A DNA stretch of 64,000 nucleotides, from positions 124,001 to 188,000 of the forward strand of contig NZ_JXTJ01000006.1 in the NCBI RefSeq assembly GCF_001509835.1. The letters run 5' to 3'. Below, piece by piece: positions 55,157 through 63,833 of this stretch. A model generated the notes under the pieces. That model was not told the DNA's origin. It worked only from the letters and a program-made list of their open reading frames with translations, and did no database searches. A program made the position numbers and the translations under genes. Each line of letters starts with the position of its first letter. The first letter of the stretch is position 1. This stretch comes from Allobosea sp. WAO (GTDB lineage Bacteria; Pseudomonadota; Alphaproteobacteria; Rhizobiales; Beijerinckiaceae).

Positions 55157-56575
55157 TCAGCCCAGCGTGCGCACGTCGACGAAGTGGCCGACCAGCGCCG
55201 CCGCCGCCGCCATGGCGGGAGAGACGAGGTGGGTGCGGCCACGATAGCCCTGACGGCCCTCGAAGTTGCGGTTCGAGGTCGAGGCCGCGCGTTGGCCCGG
55301 CTTGAGCTGGTCGGGGTTCATGCCGAGGCACATCGAGCAGCCCGGCTCGCGCCATTCGAAGCCGGCGGCGATCAGGATCTTGTCGATGCCTTCGGCCTCG
55401 GCCTGCTGCTTCACCAGGCCGGAGCCCGGCACCACCATGGCGTAGTCCAGGCTGGCATGGATCTTCTTGCCCTCGACGATCTTGGCGACGGCGCGCAGAT
55501 CCTCGATCCGGCCATTGGTGCAGGAGCCGATCCAGATCACGTCGAGCGGGATGTCGGTCATCTTGGTGCCGGCGGTCAGGCCCATATATTCGAGCGCCCG
55601 CTTCTTCGATGCGCGCTTGACCTCGTCGGCGATCTGCTCGGGATCGGGCACGGCACCGGCGACCGAGATGACGTCCTCGGGGCTCGTGCCCCAGGAGACG
55701 ATCGGCGGCAGGTTGTTGGCGTCGAGCTTGACGATGCGGTCGAAATGCGCGCCCTCGTCGGTGCGCAGCGTCTCCCAGTAGCGCACGGCCTCGTCCCAGG
55801 CGGCCCCCTGCGGCGCCCGCGGCCGGCCCTTTAGATAGGCGAAGGCCTTCTCGTCGGGGGCGACCATGCCGGCGCGCGCGCCGCCCTCGATCGCCATGTT
55901 GCAGACGGTCATCCGCCCTTCCATGGTCAGGGCGCGGATCGCGTCGCCAGCATATTCGATCACCGAGCCGGTGCCGCCGGCGGTGCCGATCTCGCCGATG
56001 ATGGCGAGGGTGATGTCCTTGGCGGTGACGCCCTTGGCCAGGGTGCCGTCCACCTGGACGAGCATGTTCTTGGCCTTCTTCTGGATCAGCGTCTGGGTCG
56101 CCAGCACGTGCTCGACCTCGGAGGTGCCGATGCCGTGCGCCAGCGCGCCGAAGGCACCATGCGTCGAGGTGTGGCTGTCGCCGCAGACGATGGTCGTGCC
56201 GGGCAGGGTGAAGCCCTGCTCGGGACCGACGATGTGGACGATGCCCTGGCGGACGTCGAGCTCGTCAAAATACAGGACGCCGAACTCCTTGGCGTTCTTG
56301 GCCAGCGCCTCGACCTGGATGCGGCTCTCCTCCTCGGCGATGCCGGCCTTGCGGTCGGTCGTCGGGATATTGTGGTCGACGACGGCGAGCGTCTTCTCCG
56401 GCGCATGGACCTTGCGGCCTGTCATGCGCAGACCCTCGAAGGCCTGCGGGCTGGTGACCTCATGGACGAGATGGCGGTCGATATAGAGCAGGCAGGTCCC
56501 GTCGTCCTGGCGGTCGACGACGTGGTCCTCGAAAACCTTGTCGTAGAGCGTGGTCGGGGCTTTGGTCGCAGTCAT
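55157..56575 (-). CDS. leuC: 3-isopropylmalate dehydratase large subunit
   Basis: 472 residues of the aconitase family. [4Fe-4S] ligands: [20 protein letters not shown] (first Cys), [19 protein letters not shown] (second), [18 protein letters not shown] (third region). Substrate loop [10 protein letters not shown]. Acts with LeuD in leucine synthesis. It heads the leftward transcript to leuD. In many Hyphomicrobiales leuC sits next to rplS; here about 6.9 kb separates them. Confidence 0.97.
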   Translation of the reverse strand: MTATKAPTTLYDKVFEDHVVDRQDDGTCLLYIDRHLVHEVTSPQAFEGLRMTGRKVHAPEKTLAVVDHNIPTTDRKAGIAEEESRIQVEALAKNAKEFGVLYFDELDVRQGIVHIVGPEQGFTLPGTTIVCGDSHTSTHGAFGALAHGIGTSEVEHVLATQTLIQKKAKNMLVQVDGTLAKGVTAKDITLAIIGEIGTAGGTGSVIEYAGDAIRALTMEGRMTVCNMAIEGGARAGMVAPDEKAFAYLKGRPRAPQGAAWDEAVRYWETLRTDEGAHFDRIVKLDANNLPPIVSWGTSPEDVISVAGAVPDPEQIADEVKRASKKRALEYMGLTAGTKMTDIPLDVIWIGSCTNGRIEDLRAVAKIVEGKKIHASLDYAMVVPGSGLVKQQAEAEGIDKILIAAGFEWREPGCSMCLGMNPDQLKPGQRAASTSNRNFEGRQGYRGRTHLVSPAMAAAAALVGHFVDVRTLG

Positions 56576-57065
56576 TGGCTTCGTGCCTTCGGTATGGAAA
56601 TCGATCTGGCGGCCGGGCGGGCCGGGGCGCGTGCAGCGGGCCTGTCGCCGGCCGGACGGCCGGTCTCAGGCCAGGCTAAGGCCGGCTGCGAGCGAAGCGG
56701 TGAAGCGGCCGAAGAAGCGCCAGGGCAAGCGGGCGTGATCGTGCAACGCGGCGAAGCCCTGCGTCGTCGGGAAGCGGCGCGGATTCAGCGTGCGGCGCAG
56801 CACGCGCCGGCAACCGTCCTGAATGTGCCGCTTCTTGTTCATGGCGTCGTTCTATCAGTTCCAATCTACGGCGGCAACGCGAAGCGGCGACAGAGCGCCC
56901 TTGCGGCAGTTGCGCATTGGCGCGCCGCAAGCGCCCCGGGCGGCGATCGGTTCGGCTTGCCGGCTCGCGCCCGAAAACTGCTTCCTCATGGGCGCGAACA
57001 TGCTTTAACGGCTCCGGATATTCCGCAGCGACTGGTTGCGGGTTCGGCAATGGCAGGATGACGAG
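56576..57065. other. 490-base region between leuC and a membrane-protein gene
   Basis: The region holds the leuC promoter area and possibly one small leftward ORF (56666-56842). No leucine leader peptide with runs of Leu codons or clear T-box is seen. Nothing else is supported. Confidence 0.4.
56666..56842 (-). CDS. Possible small Arg-rich protein (58 aa)
   Basis: The frame from ATG 56842 to TGA 56666 encodes 58 residues starting MNKKRHIQDGCRRVLRRTL and containing TTQGFAALHDHARLPWRFFG. The basic start and aromatic cluster look unlike random GC-rich translation. There is no clear ribosome-binding site. It would be read in the same direction as leuC, about 90 bases upstream of it. Unsupported by any recognised family. 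Confidence 0.3.
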   Translation of the reverse strand: MNKKRHIQDGCRRVLRRTLNPRRFPTTQGFAALHDHARLPWRFFGRFTASLAAGLSLA

Positions 57066-57464
57066 ATGGCCCGGTTCTTTCCCTTCATGCTGCTGGCGGT
57101 CGTCGCCTATGGCGTTGCCGTTGCGGCCATGGGCGTGCCGCTCTCGCGTGAGCTGCTCAATCTCCGGCTGCCTTCCGGGTCGGTGTTCACGCTGACCATG
57201 AGCGAGCTCCTGCTCGCGATCTCGACGGTGGTCCTGTTCTTCGAGATCATGAACGCGACCAGCGCCAAATCGAGCTCGATCTTCAATCACGGCCTGTCGC
57301 TGGTGCTGTTCATCGCCTGCGGGCTGATTTTCCTGTTCGTGCCTGGCTTCGGCACCGGCACGTTCCTGATCATCACGCTGATGTCGCTGGTCGACGTCGT
57401 CGCAGGCTATTCGATCAGCATCCTGACGGCGCGGCGCGACATGACTTTTGGAAATCAGGAGTAG
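57066..57464 (+). CDS. Small integral membrane protein, unknown function
   Basis: 132 residues from ATG 57066 with four predicted membrane helices (ARFFPFMLLAVVAYGVAVAA, TMSELLLAISTVVLFFEIM, GLSLVLFIACGLIFLFV, FLIITLMSLVDVVAGYSISI). Homologues appear to be conserved hypothetical proteins in Hyphomicrobiales. Stands alone; ends before a repeat. Confidence 0.82.
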   Translation: MARFFPFMLLAVVAYGVAVAAMGVPLSRELLNLRLPSGSVFTLTMSELLLAISTVVLFFEIMNATSAKSSSIFNHGLSLVLFIACGLIFLFVPGFGTGTFLIITLMSLVDVVAGYSISILTARRDMTFGNQE

Positions 57465-57483
57465 GCTCTCGCTCGCCCCCCAA

Positions 57484-57595
57484 CCCTCATCCTAAGGAGC
57501 GCCGCAGGCGCGTCTCGAAGGATGGCCCAGGAACTGCTTGAACCTACTGAAGCATCCTTCGAGACGGCCGCTGCGCGGCCTCCTCAGGATGGGGG
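57484..57595. repeat. Intergenic palindromic repeat
   Basis: CCCTCATCCTAAGGAG (57484-57499) is mirrored by CTCCTCAGGATGGGGG (57580-57595) with few mismatches, and CGTCTCGAAGGATG (from 57511) by CATCCTTCGAGACG (57553-57566), a perfect 14-base inner stem. This CCTCATCC...CTTCGAGACG element type is frequent between alphaproteobacterial genes. Lies between the convergent membrane-protein and kynA genes. Confidence 0.8.
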
Positions 57596-57607
57596 CTGAA
57601 GAGGCTT

Positions 57608-58447
57608 CTACAACTCGCTGCGCAGCTCCCAGAGCTCGGGGAAGAAGGACCGCTCCAGCGCCGTCCTCAGGAACTTCACGCCGCTGGAGCCGCCCGTGCC
57701 GGGCTTGAAGCCGATGATGCGCTCGACCGTCTTCATGTGACGGAAGCGCCATTGCTGGAACTGGTCCTCGACGTCGACAAGTTCCTCGGCAAGCTCGTAG
57801 AGGTCGAAATAGCGGTGGGTATCGCGATAGACCGTGAGCCAGGCGGCACGCACCGCTGCGTTCGAGACATGGGGCTGGCGCCAGTCGCGCTCCAGGCATC
57901 CGGCCGGAATGGGCAGGCCGTGCCGCGCCAACAGCCGCAAGGCCTCGTCATAGAGGCTCGGCGACGCCAGCAGGGCTTCGAGATGGGCGTGATGCGCCTC
58001 ATGGTGCTTGTGCATCGCCAGCATGCGCGGGTCCTTGGCGCCGAGGCGGAATTCGAGGGCGCGGTACTGATAGGACTGGAAGCCGGAGGATTGGCCGAGC
58101 GCGTCGCGGAAGGCGAGGTAGTCTGCCGGCGTCATGGTCGAGAGCACGTCCCAGGCGGTGATCAGCTGGGCCTGGATGCGCGAGACCCGCGCCAGCGACT
58201 TGAATGCCGGCTGCAATTCGTCGTTGCGGAGCGCAGCGATCGCCCCGTCGAGCTCATGGGTCGCGAGCTTGAGCCAGAGTTCCTGAACCTGGTGGATGGT
58301 GATGAACAGCAATTCGTCGGGCGCGTCGCTGAGCGGCTTCTGCGCCGCGAGCAAGAGGTCGAGGCCGAGATAGGAGCCGTAATCCATCCGGTCCCTGAAG
58401 TCGGTCGTCATGCCGGCTTCGATCCGGCTGCCCGTATTGCCTGCCAT
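57608..58447 (-). CDS. kynA: Tryptophan 2,3-dioxygenase
   Basis: 279 residues from ATG 58447 with AAGGAGG upstream. Heme enzyme: distal-site FITIHQVQELWLKLATHEL, substrate region YLAFRDALGQSSGFQSYQYR, and the axial His in QQWRFRHMKTVERIIG followed by KPGTGGSSGVKFL. It opens the indole ring of tryptophan to N-formylkynurenine. Divergent from a kynureninase-like gene. No formamidase gene (kynB) is adjacent. Confidence 0.96.
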   Translation of the reverse strand: MAGNTGSRIEAGMTTDFRDRMDYGSYLGLDLLLAAQKPLSDAPDELLFITIHQVQELWLKLATHELDGAIAALRNDELQPAFKSLARVSRIQAQLITAWDVLSTMTPADYLAFRDALGQSSGFQSYQYRALEFRLGAKDPRMLAMHKHHEAHHAHLEALLASPSLYDEALRLLARHGLPIPAGCLERDWRQPHVSNAAVRAAWLTVYRDTHRYFDLYELAEELVDVEDQFQQWRFRHMKTVERIIGFKPGTGGSSGVKFLRTALERSFFPELWELRSEL

Positions 58448-58497
58448 CACGGCCTCCTTGCCTGCGATCCGGTGCCTTGACGCGAGATGGGCGCCAG

Positions 58498-58517
58498 ATA
58501 TTTTAAGTTTAAAGTAT
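58498..58517. promoter_or_regulatory. AT-rich dyad between kynA and the kynureninase-like gene
   Basis: ATATTTTAA (58498-58506), GT, TTAAAGTAT (58509-58517): 9-base inverted arms with one mismatch, in the only AT-rich part of a 103-base divergent promoter. It could bind an Lrp/KynR-type or GntR-type regulator of tryptophan degradation. No regulator gene adjoins. Confidence 0.45.
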
Positions 58518-58550
58518 TTCGACGGGCGAACAAGCTGCGGCGAGGTTGCG

Positions 58551-59774
58551 ATGACGGTTTCCGGTGAGATTGCTGTGGGAGCGAAGACGGAGATCGGCGC
58601 GCCGCCCTTCGACCTTTCGGCGGAGTTCTCGCGCTTTCGGCAGAACTGGCCCGAGCGGCTGCATTTCGCAGCGCACAGCCATCATTTCTGGCCGGACGCG
58701 ACGCGTGCGGCGCAGCTACGCTGCTGGGACGAAGCGGCCCGGCTGGTCGACGGCAAATGGGAGGAGGTGCTCGGACCGGTGTGGCAGCGCGTCGCGCAAG
58801 GCGTCGCAAAGCACCTGAACCTGCCCGGGATCGACGGCCTCGTGCCGGCGAACAACACGCATGAGTTCGTCAACCGGCTGCTCTCCTGCCTGCCGCGCGA
58901 GCGCAAGGCCCGCATCCTGACCAGCGATGCCGAATTCCATTCCTTCCGCCGACAGGTGGAGCGGCTCGCCGAAGACGGGCTGGTCGAGCTCGTCTCTGTG
59001 CCGGCCGAGCCTTTTGCGACCTTGCCCGAACGGCTGGTCGCGGCGGCAGGAGCCGATGCCGGCATCGACATGGTGTTCGTCAGCCAGGTCCATTTCAATT
59101 CCGGCTGCGCGCTGACGGATCTCGACGCGCTGGTCGAGGGCGTTTCGGCGCCCGGCCGCCTCGTCGTCATCGACGGCTATCACGGCTTCCTGGCGCGCCC
59201 GACCGACCTCTCGGCCATTGCCGACAAGGCCTTCTACATTGCCGGGGGCTACAAATACGCGATGTCGGGTGAGGGCGCCTGCTTCATGCATTGCCCGCCG
59301 GGCTTCGGTATGCGGCCGCGCGATACCGGCTGGTACGCTTCCTTCGGCGCACTTTCAGGGGCGCAGGGCGAGATCGGCTATGCGCAGAACGGCTGGCGCT
59401 TCATGGGGGCGACCTTCGATCCCTCCGGGCTCTACCGCATGGGTGCCGTGTTCGACTGGCTCGATGACAAGGGGCTCGACGCGGCGGCGATCCACGCTCA
59501 CGCCCATGCCCTGCAGAGGATCGTCGCGGACGGGCTGGCGCGAAGGCCGTGCGGCGTGCTCGCCCTGGAGAACCTGGTCGTGCCTATGGACGAGCCGGCG
59601 CGCGGCAATTTCCTGACCTTCCGCCATGAGCAGGCGGCTGACTGGCACCAGCGGCTGAAGCAGGCCGGCATCACCGCCGATCTGCGCGGCAACCGGCTGC
59701 GGCTGGGCTTCGGGCTCTATCAGAATGCCGCCGATGCCGGGGCTTTGCTGGCGCGACTGGCCCAGCTTCCCTAG
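58551..59774 (+). CDS. Kynureninase-like PLP enzyme (aminotransferase class V)
   Basis: 407 residues from ATG 58551. Fold-type I with the PLP Lys in YIAGGYKYAMSGEGA, Asp in VVIDGYHGFLA, and a conserved N-terminal LHFAAHSHHFWPDA and DGKWEEVLGPVW. Position next to kynA suggests kynureninase (kynurenine to anthranilate plus alanine). However, the lysine motif reads SGEGA rather than the NGGPG/NAGPG of well-studied kynureninases, so another C-S/C-C lyase or aminotransferase reaction is possible. Confidence 0.72.
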   Translation: MTVSGEIAVGAKTEIGAPPFDLSAEFSRFRQNWPERLHFAAHSHHFWPDATRAAQLRCWDEAARLVDGKWEEVLGPVWQRVAQGVAKHLNLPGIDGLVPANNTHEFVNRLLSCLPRERKARILTSDAEFHSFRRQVERLAEDGLVELVSVPAEPFATLPERLVAAAGADAGIDMVFVSQVHFNSGCALTDLDALVEGVSAPGRLVVIDGYHGFLARPTDLSAIADKAFYIAGGYKYAMSGEGACFMHCPPGFGMRPRDTGWYASFGALSGAQGEIGYAQNGWRFMGATFDPSGLYRMGAVFDWLDDKGLDAAAIHAHAHALQRIVADGLARRPCGVLALENLVVPMDEPARGNFLTFRHEQAADWHQRLKQAGITADLRGNRLRLGFGLYQNAADAGALLARLAQLP

Positions 59775-59894
59775 GGGATATCCACAACAATTCCGATCGC
59801 GTTGCGACGAATGCGCTCATGGCGTGTTTCGTTAACCCGCGGAGTAACTATCTGCCTTACGATGCGGCACTTGTCACGCGCATCGGGAGCGAAC

Positions 59895-61475
59895 GTGCCG
59901 GAACAAGACTTCAACCTCGCCTTGCCCTTCGCCAGGCAGACGGTTTTTTCCCCTGAGAGCGTCATGCTCGCCGTCGCCGGGCGCGAATATAGCTATGGAC
60001 AGCTGGGGCAGCAGGTCGCGCATCTCGCCGGCGCGCTGGCGCCTCGGCTGCAATCGCGCCGCGTCGGCATCCTGGCGACGCGCAGCCTCGAAGCCTATGT
60101 CGGCATTCTCGCAGCCTGCTGGGCCGGCGCCGCCTATGTGCCGCTCAATCTCAAATGGCCGGAGGAGCGGCTGGTCGCCCTGTTGCAGGCACTGGAGCTC
60201 GACGCGCTCGTCGTCGACGAGAATGGCGCGGCGCTGCTGACGCCGGCAGTGCTGGCGGCGGCTCCGGATCTCGTCGTGCTGCCTGCCGGCGCGGCGAAGG
60301 AGGCGGCACGGCCAGGCCAGATGGTGAGCGAGCGCACTGCGCTCGACACGCCGCCGCTGCCCGGCCCCGTGCAGGTGCGGGCCGACGCGGTCGGCTACAT
60401 CATCTTCACCTCGGGCACGACCGGCATGCCGAAAGGCGTGATGATCTCGGCCGGCTCGCTCGACCATTACATCGCCCAGAGCCGGTTCTGGACGCGCTAC
60501 ACCGCGGACGACCGGATCGGCGAGGCCTGTGACGTCACTTTCGACCTGACGGTCCACAATCTCTTCCTGTGCGCCGAGGCCGGTGCATCCCTGCATGTCA
60601 TGTCGCAGCTCGAGCTGATGGCGCCGGCCCGCTTCATCCGCAGCCATGAACTGACCGTCTGGATGTCGGTGCCGACGGTGATCGGCCTGATGCGCAAGAG
60701 TGGGGCGCTCAAGCCGGATCTGTTCCCGAGCCTGCGGATGTCGATCTTCTGCGGCGAGCCGCTGCCTGCCGAGGCGGCGCAAGCCTGGGCAGCGGCGACC
60801 CCGAACGGCAGCGTCGAGAACATCTACGGGCCGACCGAGTGCACGGTAGTCTGCATGCGGCAGACGCTGACGGAGCCGCCGGTGGTGACGCCGTCGCGCG
60901 GCATCGTCGCGATCGGCGAGCCCTATCCGACCATGGAAGTGGGAATCCTCGACGAGCGGCAGCAGCCGGTTGCGCCAGGTATGCCGGGCGAGATCGCACT
61001 CTGCGGACCGCAGGTCGCGATCGGCTATTTCGGCCAGCCGGAGCTTACCGCCGACCGCTTCCGTATGCTCGACGGGCGGCGCTGGTACCTGACCGGCGAT
61101 CTCGGCAGCTGCGATGCCGACGGCGTCTTTCATCATCTCGGCCGTGTCGACAACCAGGTGAAGGTCAAGGGCAACCGGATCGAGCTCGAGGAAGTCGACA
61201 TGCATCTGCGCCGCGCCGCCGGCAGCGAGCTCGTCGCCACCGTCGCCTGGCCGGTGAGCTACGGCTCGGCCGAGGGGCTGGTCAGCTTCGTCGCCGGCAG
61301 CGAGCACGAGCCGGAGGCGATCCGCGAGGCGATGCTGGAGAGCCTGCCGCGCTACATGGTGCCGGGGGCGATCCACCGGCTCGAAACACTGCCCCAGAAC
61401 GTCAATGGCAAGGTCGACAGGCGGGCGCTGGTCGCACTGCTGGAAAGCGGTCGCGCGGCTGAAGCTGCGGCCTGA
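59895..61475 (+). CDS. Stand-alone amino-acid adenylation enzyme, DltA-like
   Basis: 526 residues from GTG 59895 (GGGAG at 59885-59889); ATG 59862 is an alternative. Adenylation motifs are complete: A3 FTSGTTGMPKG, A4 FDLTVHNLF with Asp217 for the substrate amino group, A5 NIYGPTECTV, A7 YLTGDLG, A8 GRVDNQVKVKGNRIELEEVD, A10 Lys506 (NGKVDRRAL). SIFCGEPLP (Cys286) aligns with FCGEVLP of DltA, whose cysteine favours D-alanine. No condensation or carrier domain is fused. It should load an amino acid onto the carrier protein encoded 11 bases downstream. Confidence 0.85.
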   Translation: MPEQDFNLALPFARQTVFSPESVMLAVAGREYSYGQLGQQVAHLAGALAPRLQSRRVGILATRSLEAYVGILAACWAGAAYVPLNLKWPEERLVALLQALELDALVVDENGAALLTPAVLAAAPDLVVLPAGAAKEAARPGQMVSERTALDTPPLPGPVQVRADAVGYIIFTSGTTGMPKGVMISAGSLDHYIAQSRFWTRYTADDRIGEACDVTFDLTVHNLFLCAEAGASLHVMSQLELMAPARFIRSHELTVWMSVPTVIGLMRKSGALKPDLFPSLRMSIFCGEPLPAEAAQAWAAATPNGSVENIYGPTECTVVCMRQTLTEPPVVTPSRGIVAIGEPYPTMEVGILDERQQPVAPGMPGEIALCGPQVAIGYFGQPELTADRFRMLDGRRWYLTGDLGSCDADGVFHHLGRVDNQVKVKGNRIELEEVDMHLRRAAGSELVATVAWPVSYGSAEGLVSFVAGSEHEPEAIREAMLESLPRYMVPGAIHRLETLPQNVNGKVDRRALVALLESGRAAEAAA

Positions 61476-61486
61476 AGGAGGATATC

Positions 61487-61738
61487 GTGACCAAGGTTTC
61501 GGCTGTCGCCATCGTCAGGGAGGCCGTGCTCGCCATGCTGGCCGAGCGCGGTCATCGCGGCGCTATCTCCGACCATGACTCGCTGTTCTTCAGCGGCAAG
61601 CTCGACTCGATGGCGGCGACGGAAGTGCTGATGCTGCTCGAGCGCGAGATCGGCATCGATCTCGCCGATGCGGATTTCGACATCACCCAGCTCGACACCT
61701 TGGCGCAGATCGAGGGGTTGATCGGCGCGCGCGTCTGA
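61487..61738 (+). CDS. Acyl/aminoacyl carrier protein, DltC-like
   Basis: 83 residues, start GTG 61487 with AAGGAGG at 61475-61481. Four-helix carrier with the phosphopantetheine Ser41 in SGKLDSMAATEVLMLLE; the LDSM context is shared with DltC. It follows the adenylation gene by 11 bases and is its obvious partner. The gene is convergent with the acyltransferase-like gene, 11 bases away. Confidence 0.92.
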   Translation: MTKVSAVAIVREAVLAMLAERGHRGAISDHDSLFFSGKLDSMAATEVLMLLEREIGIDLADADFDITQLDTLAQIEGLIGARV

Positions 61739-61749
61739 AGAGGCCGCGC

Positions 61750-63291
61750 TCAGATACCGAAGAGGTGGAGCAGGAAGTCCGTCCGCTCCGCCAGGCCGAG
61801 ATGGCCGCTCTCATCGGCGAAGATCTGCACCACCGCAAAGAAGCCGATGACGGTGAGCCGCGGCGTGACCTCATAGCGCCAGAAGCCGTCCTCCGGCTTT
61901 GGCTTGCGCTTGCGCAGCTGCGACAGCACCAGTGCCAGGGTCAGCAGCGCCGCGTAGAAAACATAGCTCTCGAAGCGCATGACGGCGCCGAGCAGCCCGT
62001 GCTCGGCCACGAGATGGGCCTGCGAAATCACCGTGAAGAGCAGGTTGCCGACGAAGGCCGCGCAGAAGGTGGCGAAGGCGATGCGCAGGCGCGGATGCGC
62101 CTTGAACCAGCGCGCGAAGGCCGGATAGAAGAAGAAATCCAGCAACAACTCTTTGAAATAGAAGAGGTACCGGTTCCAGAATTCGGCGATGCTGCGGGCG
62201 CTCAGCGGCCGTGCCGTATTGCGCGGAATGCCGTAGCCGGCCATGCGCACGATGGCGACGAAGACGTGGGCGAAGGCCGCGGTCGCCAGCACGGTCAGGA
62301 TGAAGTTCTTGGCGACGATCAGCCAGCCGGCGGTTATGGCCGGCGCCTCGCCCTGCGCCGTCATCGTCAGCGCCTCGTTGAGCGTCGGCCAGTCGGCGAC
62401 ATCATAGAAGGCCGCCGAGAGCAGCGCGTGCAGCCCCGCGAGCATCGCGGCCCAGATGGCGAGCTTCAGCGCGCGTAGCCGAGTTGCGGCGAGTTCGGCC
62501 GGCGTTTTCGCCTCGAAGGTGCCGAGATAGGTCAGCGTCTTGAACGGGATCGATGGCCCGCCCCAGAACGGGCGCATGAAGCCGAGATGGAGCGGTACCG
62601 GGCGTTCGATCCGGCCGCGCTGGTCGACGAAGGCATAGGACAGAAAGAAGAAGGAGGCGGCGTATATGACGACTAAGGTCCAGAGCGCCGCGTAAGCCGG
62701 AGTTTCGGGCTCGAGCAGGCCGGTGCCGGCGATGAGCGCCGCGAGGACCGCGAACTGGGTCAGGACCGGTCGGCGGGCGAGCAGACTGGCGCGGTAACGC
62801 CGCTGCAGGCGCAAAGCGAGGCCGCAGAGCAGCAGGAAGCCCATGGCGAGAGGTGCCTGCCAGGCGAGATGCGGCAGCTCGACCAGTTCCGGCGTAGTCT
62901 CGCGCAGCTTCTCGGCGAATTCCTGCTGCTGCTGACTCCGGAACGGCCGGAGAAGGATGTAGAGAAAGCCGGAAATGGCCATGACGAGCAGGCGACGGGC
63001 TGGGAAGAGCGCGCAACCGAGTAGGGTCAGGCCGATCAGCGCCACGGCAGAGAGCGAGATCTGAAAGCTCAGCGCGAGCGCGGCGAAGAAGGACGCATGC
63101 AGCAGGACGATGCCGAGCGGGGTCGCGACGAAGGCGAGTACGGCTTCGTTGCGATCGAGGCCGAGCCAGACCCGGCGCCAGTGGGGCGGCGCGAATCTCA
63201 GGCCTGCGGCAGGCGAGGGGATACGCTGCGATTGCCCGTGCGCTGTGCTGTCGCCCGGTACGCCATCGCCATGTCCTGCCGTGTCGCGCAC
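61750..63291 (-). CDS. MBOAT-like membrane O-acyltransferase (DltB-like)
   Basis: 513 residues with about 11 membrane helices. The segment RSIAEFWNRYLFYFKELLLD followed by FFFYPAFARWFK resembles the MBOAT signature (S-I-x-E-F-W-x-R-W ... rDY-Y-P), and GNLLFTVISQAHLVAEHGLL contains the candidate catalytic His region, though without the usual WHG. It would transfer the aminoacyl group from the carrier across or at the inner membrane, as DltB does. No in-frame ATG exists near the N-terminus, so GTG 63291 is provisional. It reads towards, not with, the adenylation genes. Confidence 0.7.
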   Translation of the reverse strand: MRDTAGHGDGVPGDSTAHGQSQRIPSPAAGLRFAPPHWRRVWLGLDRNEAVLAFVATPLGIVLLHASFFAALALSFQISLSAVALIGLTLLGCALFPARRLLVMAISGFLYILLRPFRSQQQQEFAEKLRETTPELVELPHLAWQAPLAMGFLLLCGLALRLQRRYRASLLARRPVLTQFAVLAALIAGTGLLEPETPAYAALWTLVVIYAASFFFLSYAFVDQRGRIERPVPLHLGFMRPFWGGPSIPFKTLTYLGTFEAKTPAELAATRLRALKLAIWAAMLAGLHALLSAAFYDVADWPTLNEALTMTAQGEAPAITAGWLIVAKNFILTVLATAAFAHVFVAIVRMAGYGIPRNTARPLSARSIAEFWNRYLFYFKELLLDFFFYPAFARWFKAHPRLRIAFATFCAAFVGNLLFTVISQAHLVAEHGLLGAVMRFESYVFYAALLTLALVLSQLRKRKPKPEDGFWRYEVTPRLTVIGFFAVVQIFADESGHLGLAERTDFLLHLFGI

Positions 63292-63369
63292 CAGCCATCT
63301 CGCCCGCTTCGATCCTGCGCAGCGATTAGCCGGGTTTCCTCAAATTTCCGTTGCGTGAACGGCCTCAAA

Positions 63370-63398
63370 CGCAAAACGCGGCCCCGAGAGGCCGCGTT
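63370..63398 (-). terminator. Terminator of rplS
   Basis: AACGCGGCC (63375-63383) and GGCCGCGTT (63390-63398) form a 9-bp stem with a 6-base loop; read leftwards it ends in TTTTGCGTTT. It lies 43 bases after the rplS stop. Confidence 0.85.
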
Positions 63399-63440
63399 CC
63401 GGAAAAACTCGCTGCTGGCAGCGCCGGCTTGGCGCGGCTC

Positions 63441-63833
63441 TTACTTCGCGCCGTTCTTGCCCTTGGCCGGCTTGGCCTCGACGCGCTCGGCGATACGGGC
63501 CGACTTGCCGCGACGATCGCGCAGGTAATACAGCTTGGCGCGGCGAACCTTGCCCTTGCGGACGACCTTGATGGAGTCGAGGTTCGGCGAATAGAGCGGG
63601 AAGACGCGCTCGACGCCCTCGCCATAGGAGATTTTGCGGACGGTGAAGCTCTCGTTGAGGCCGCCACCATTGCGGGCGATCACGACGCCCTCATAGGCCT
63701 GAACGCGGCTGCGCTCGCCTTCCTTGACCTTGACGTTGACCTGCACGGTGTCGCCCGGCTGGAAATGCGGGATTTCCTTGCCTTCGGCGAGCTTGGCGAT
63801 CTGTTCCTGGTCGATCTGCTCGATGATGTTCAT
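63441..63833 (-). CDS. rplS: 50S ribosomal protein bL19
   Basis: 130 residues from ATG 63833 ([19 protein letters not shown]). bL19 signature: [34 protein letters not shown], and [34 protein letters not shown]. Large-subunit protein near the subunit interface. The Lys/Ala-rich tail ([11 protein letters not shown]) is usual for the order. The upstream 167 bases to the window end show no gene; trmD, the customary neighbour, would lie beyond. Confidence 0.97.
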   Translation of the reverse strand: MNIIEQIDQEQIAKLAEGKEIPHFQPGDTVQVNVKVKEGERSRVQAYEGVVIARNGGGLNESFTVRKISYGEGVERVFPLYSPNLDSIKVVRKGKVRRAKLYYLRDRRGKSARIAERVEAKPAKGKNGAK

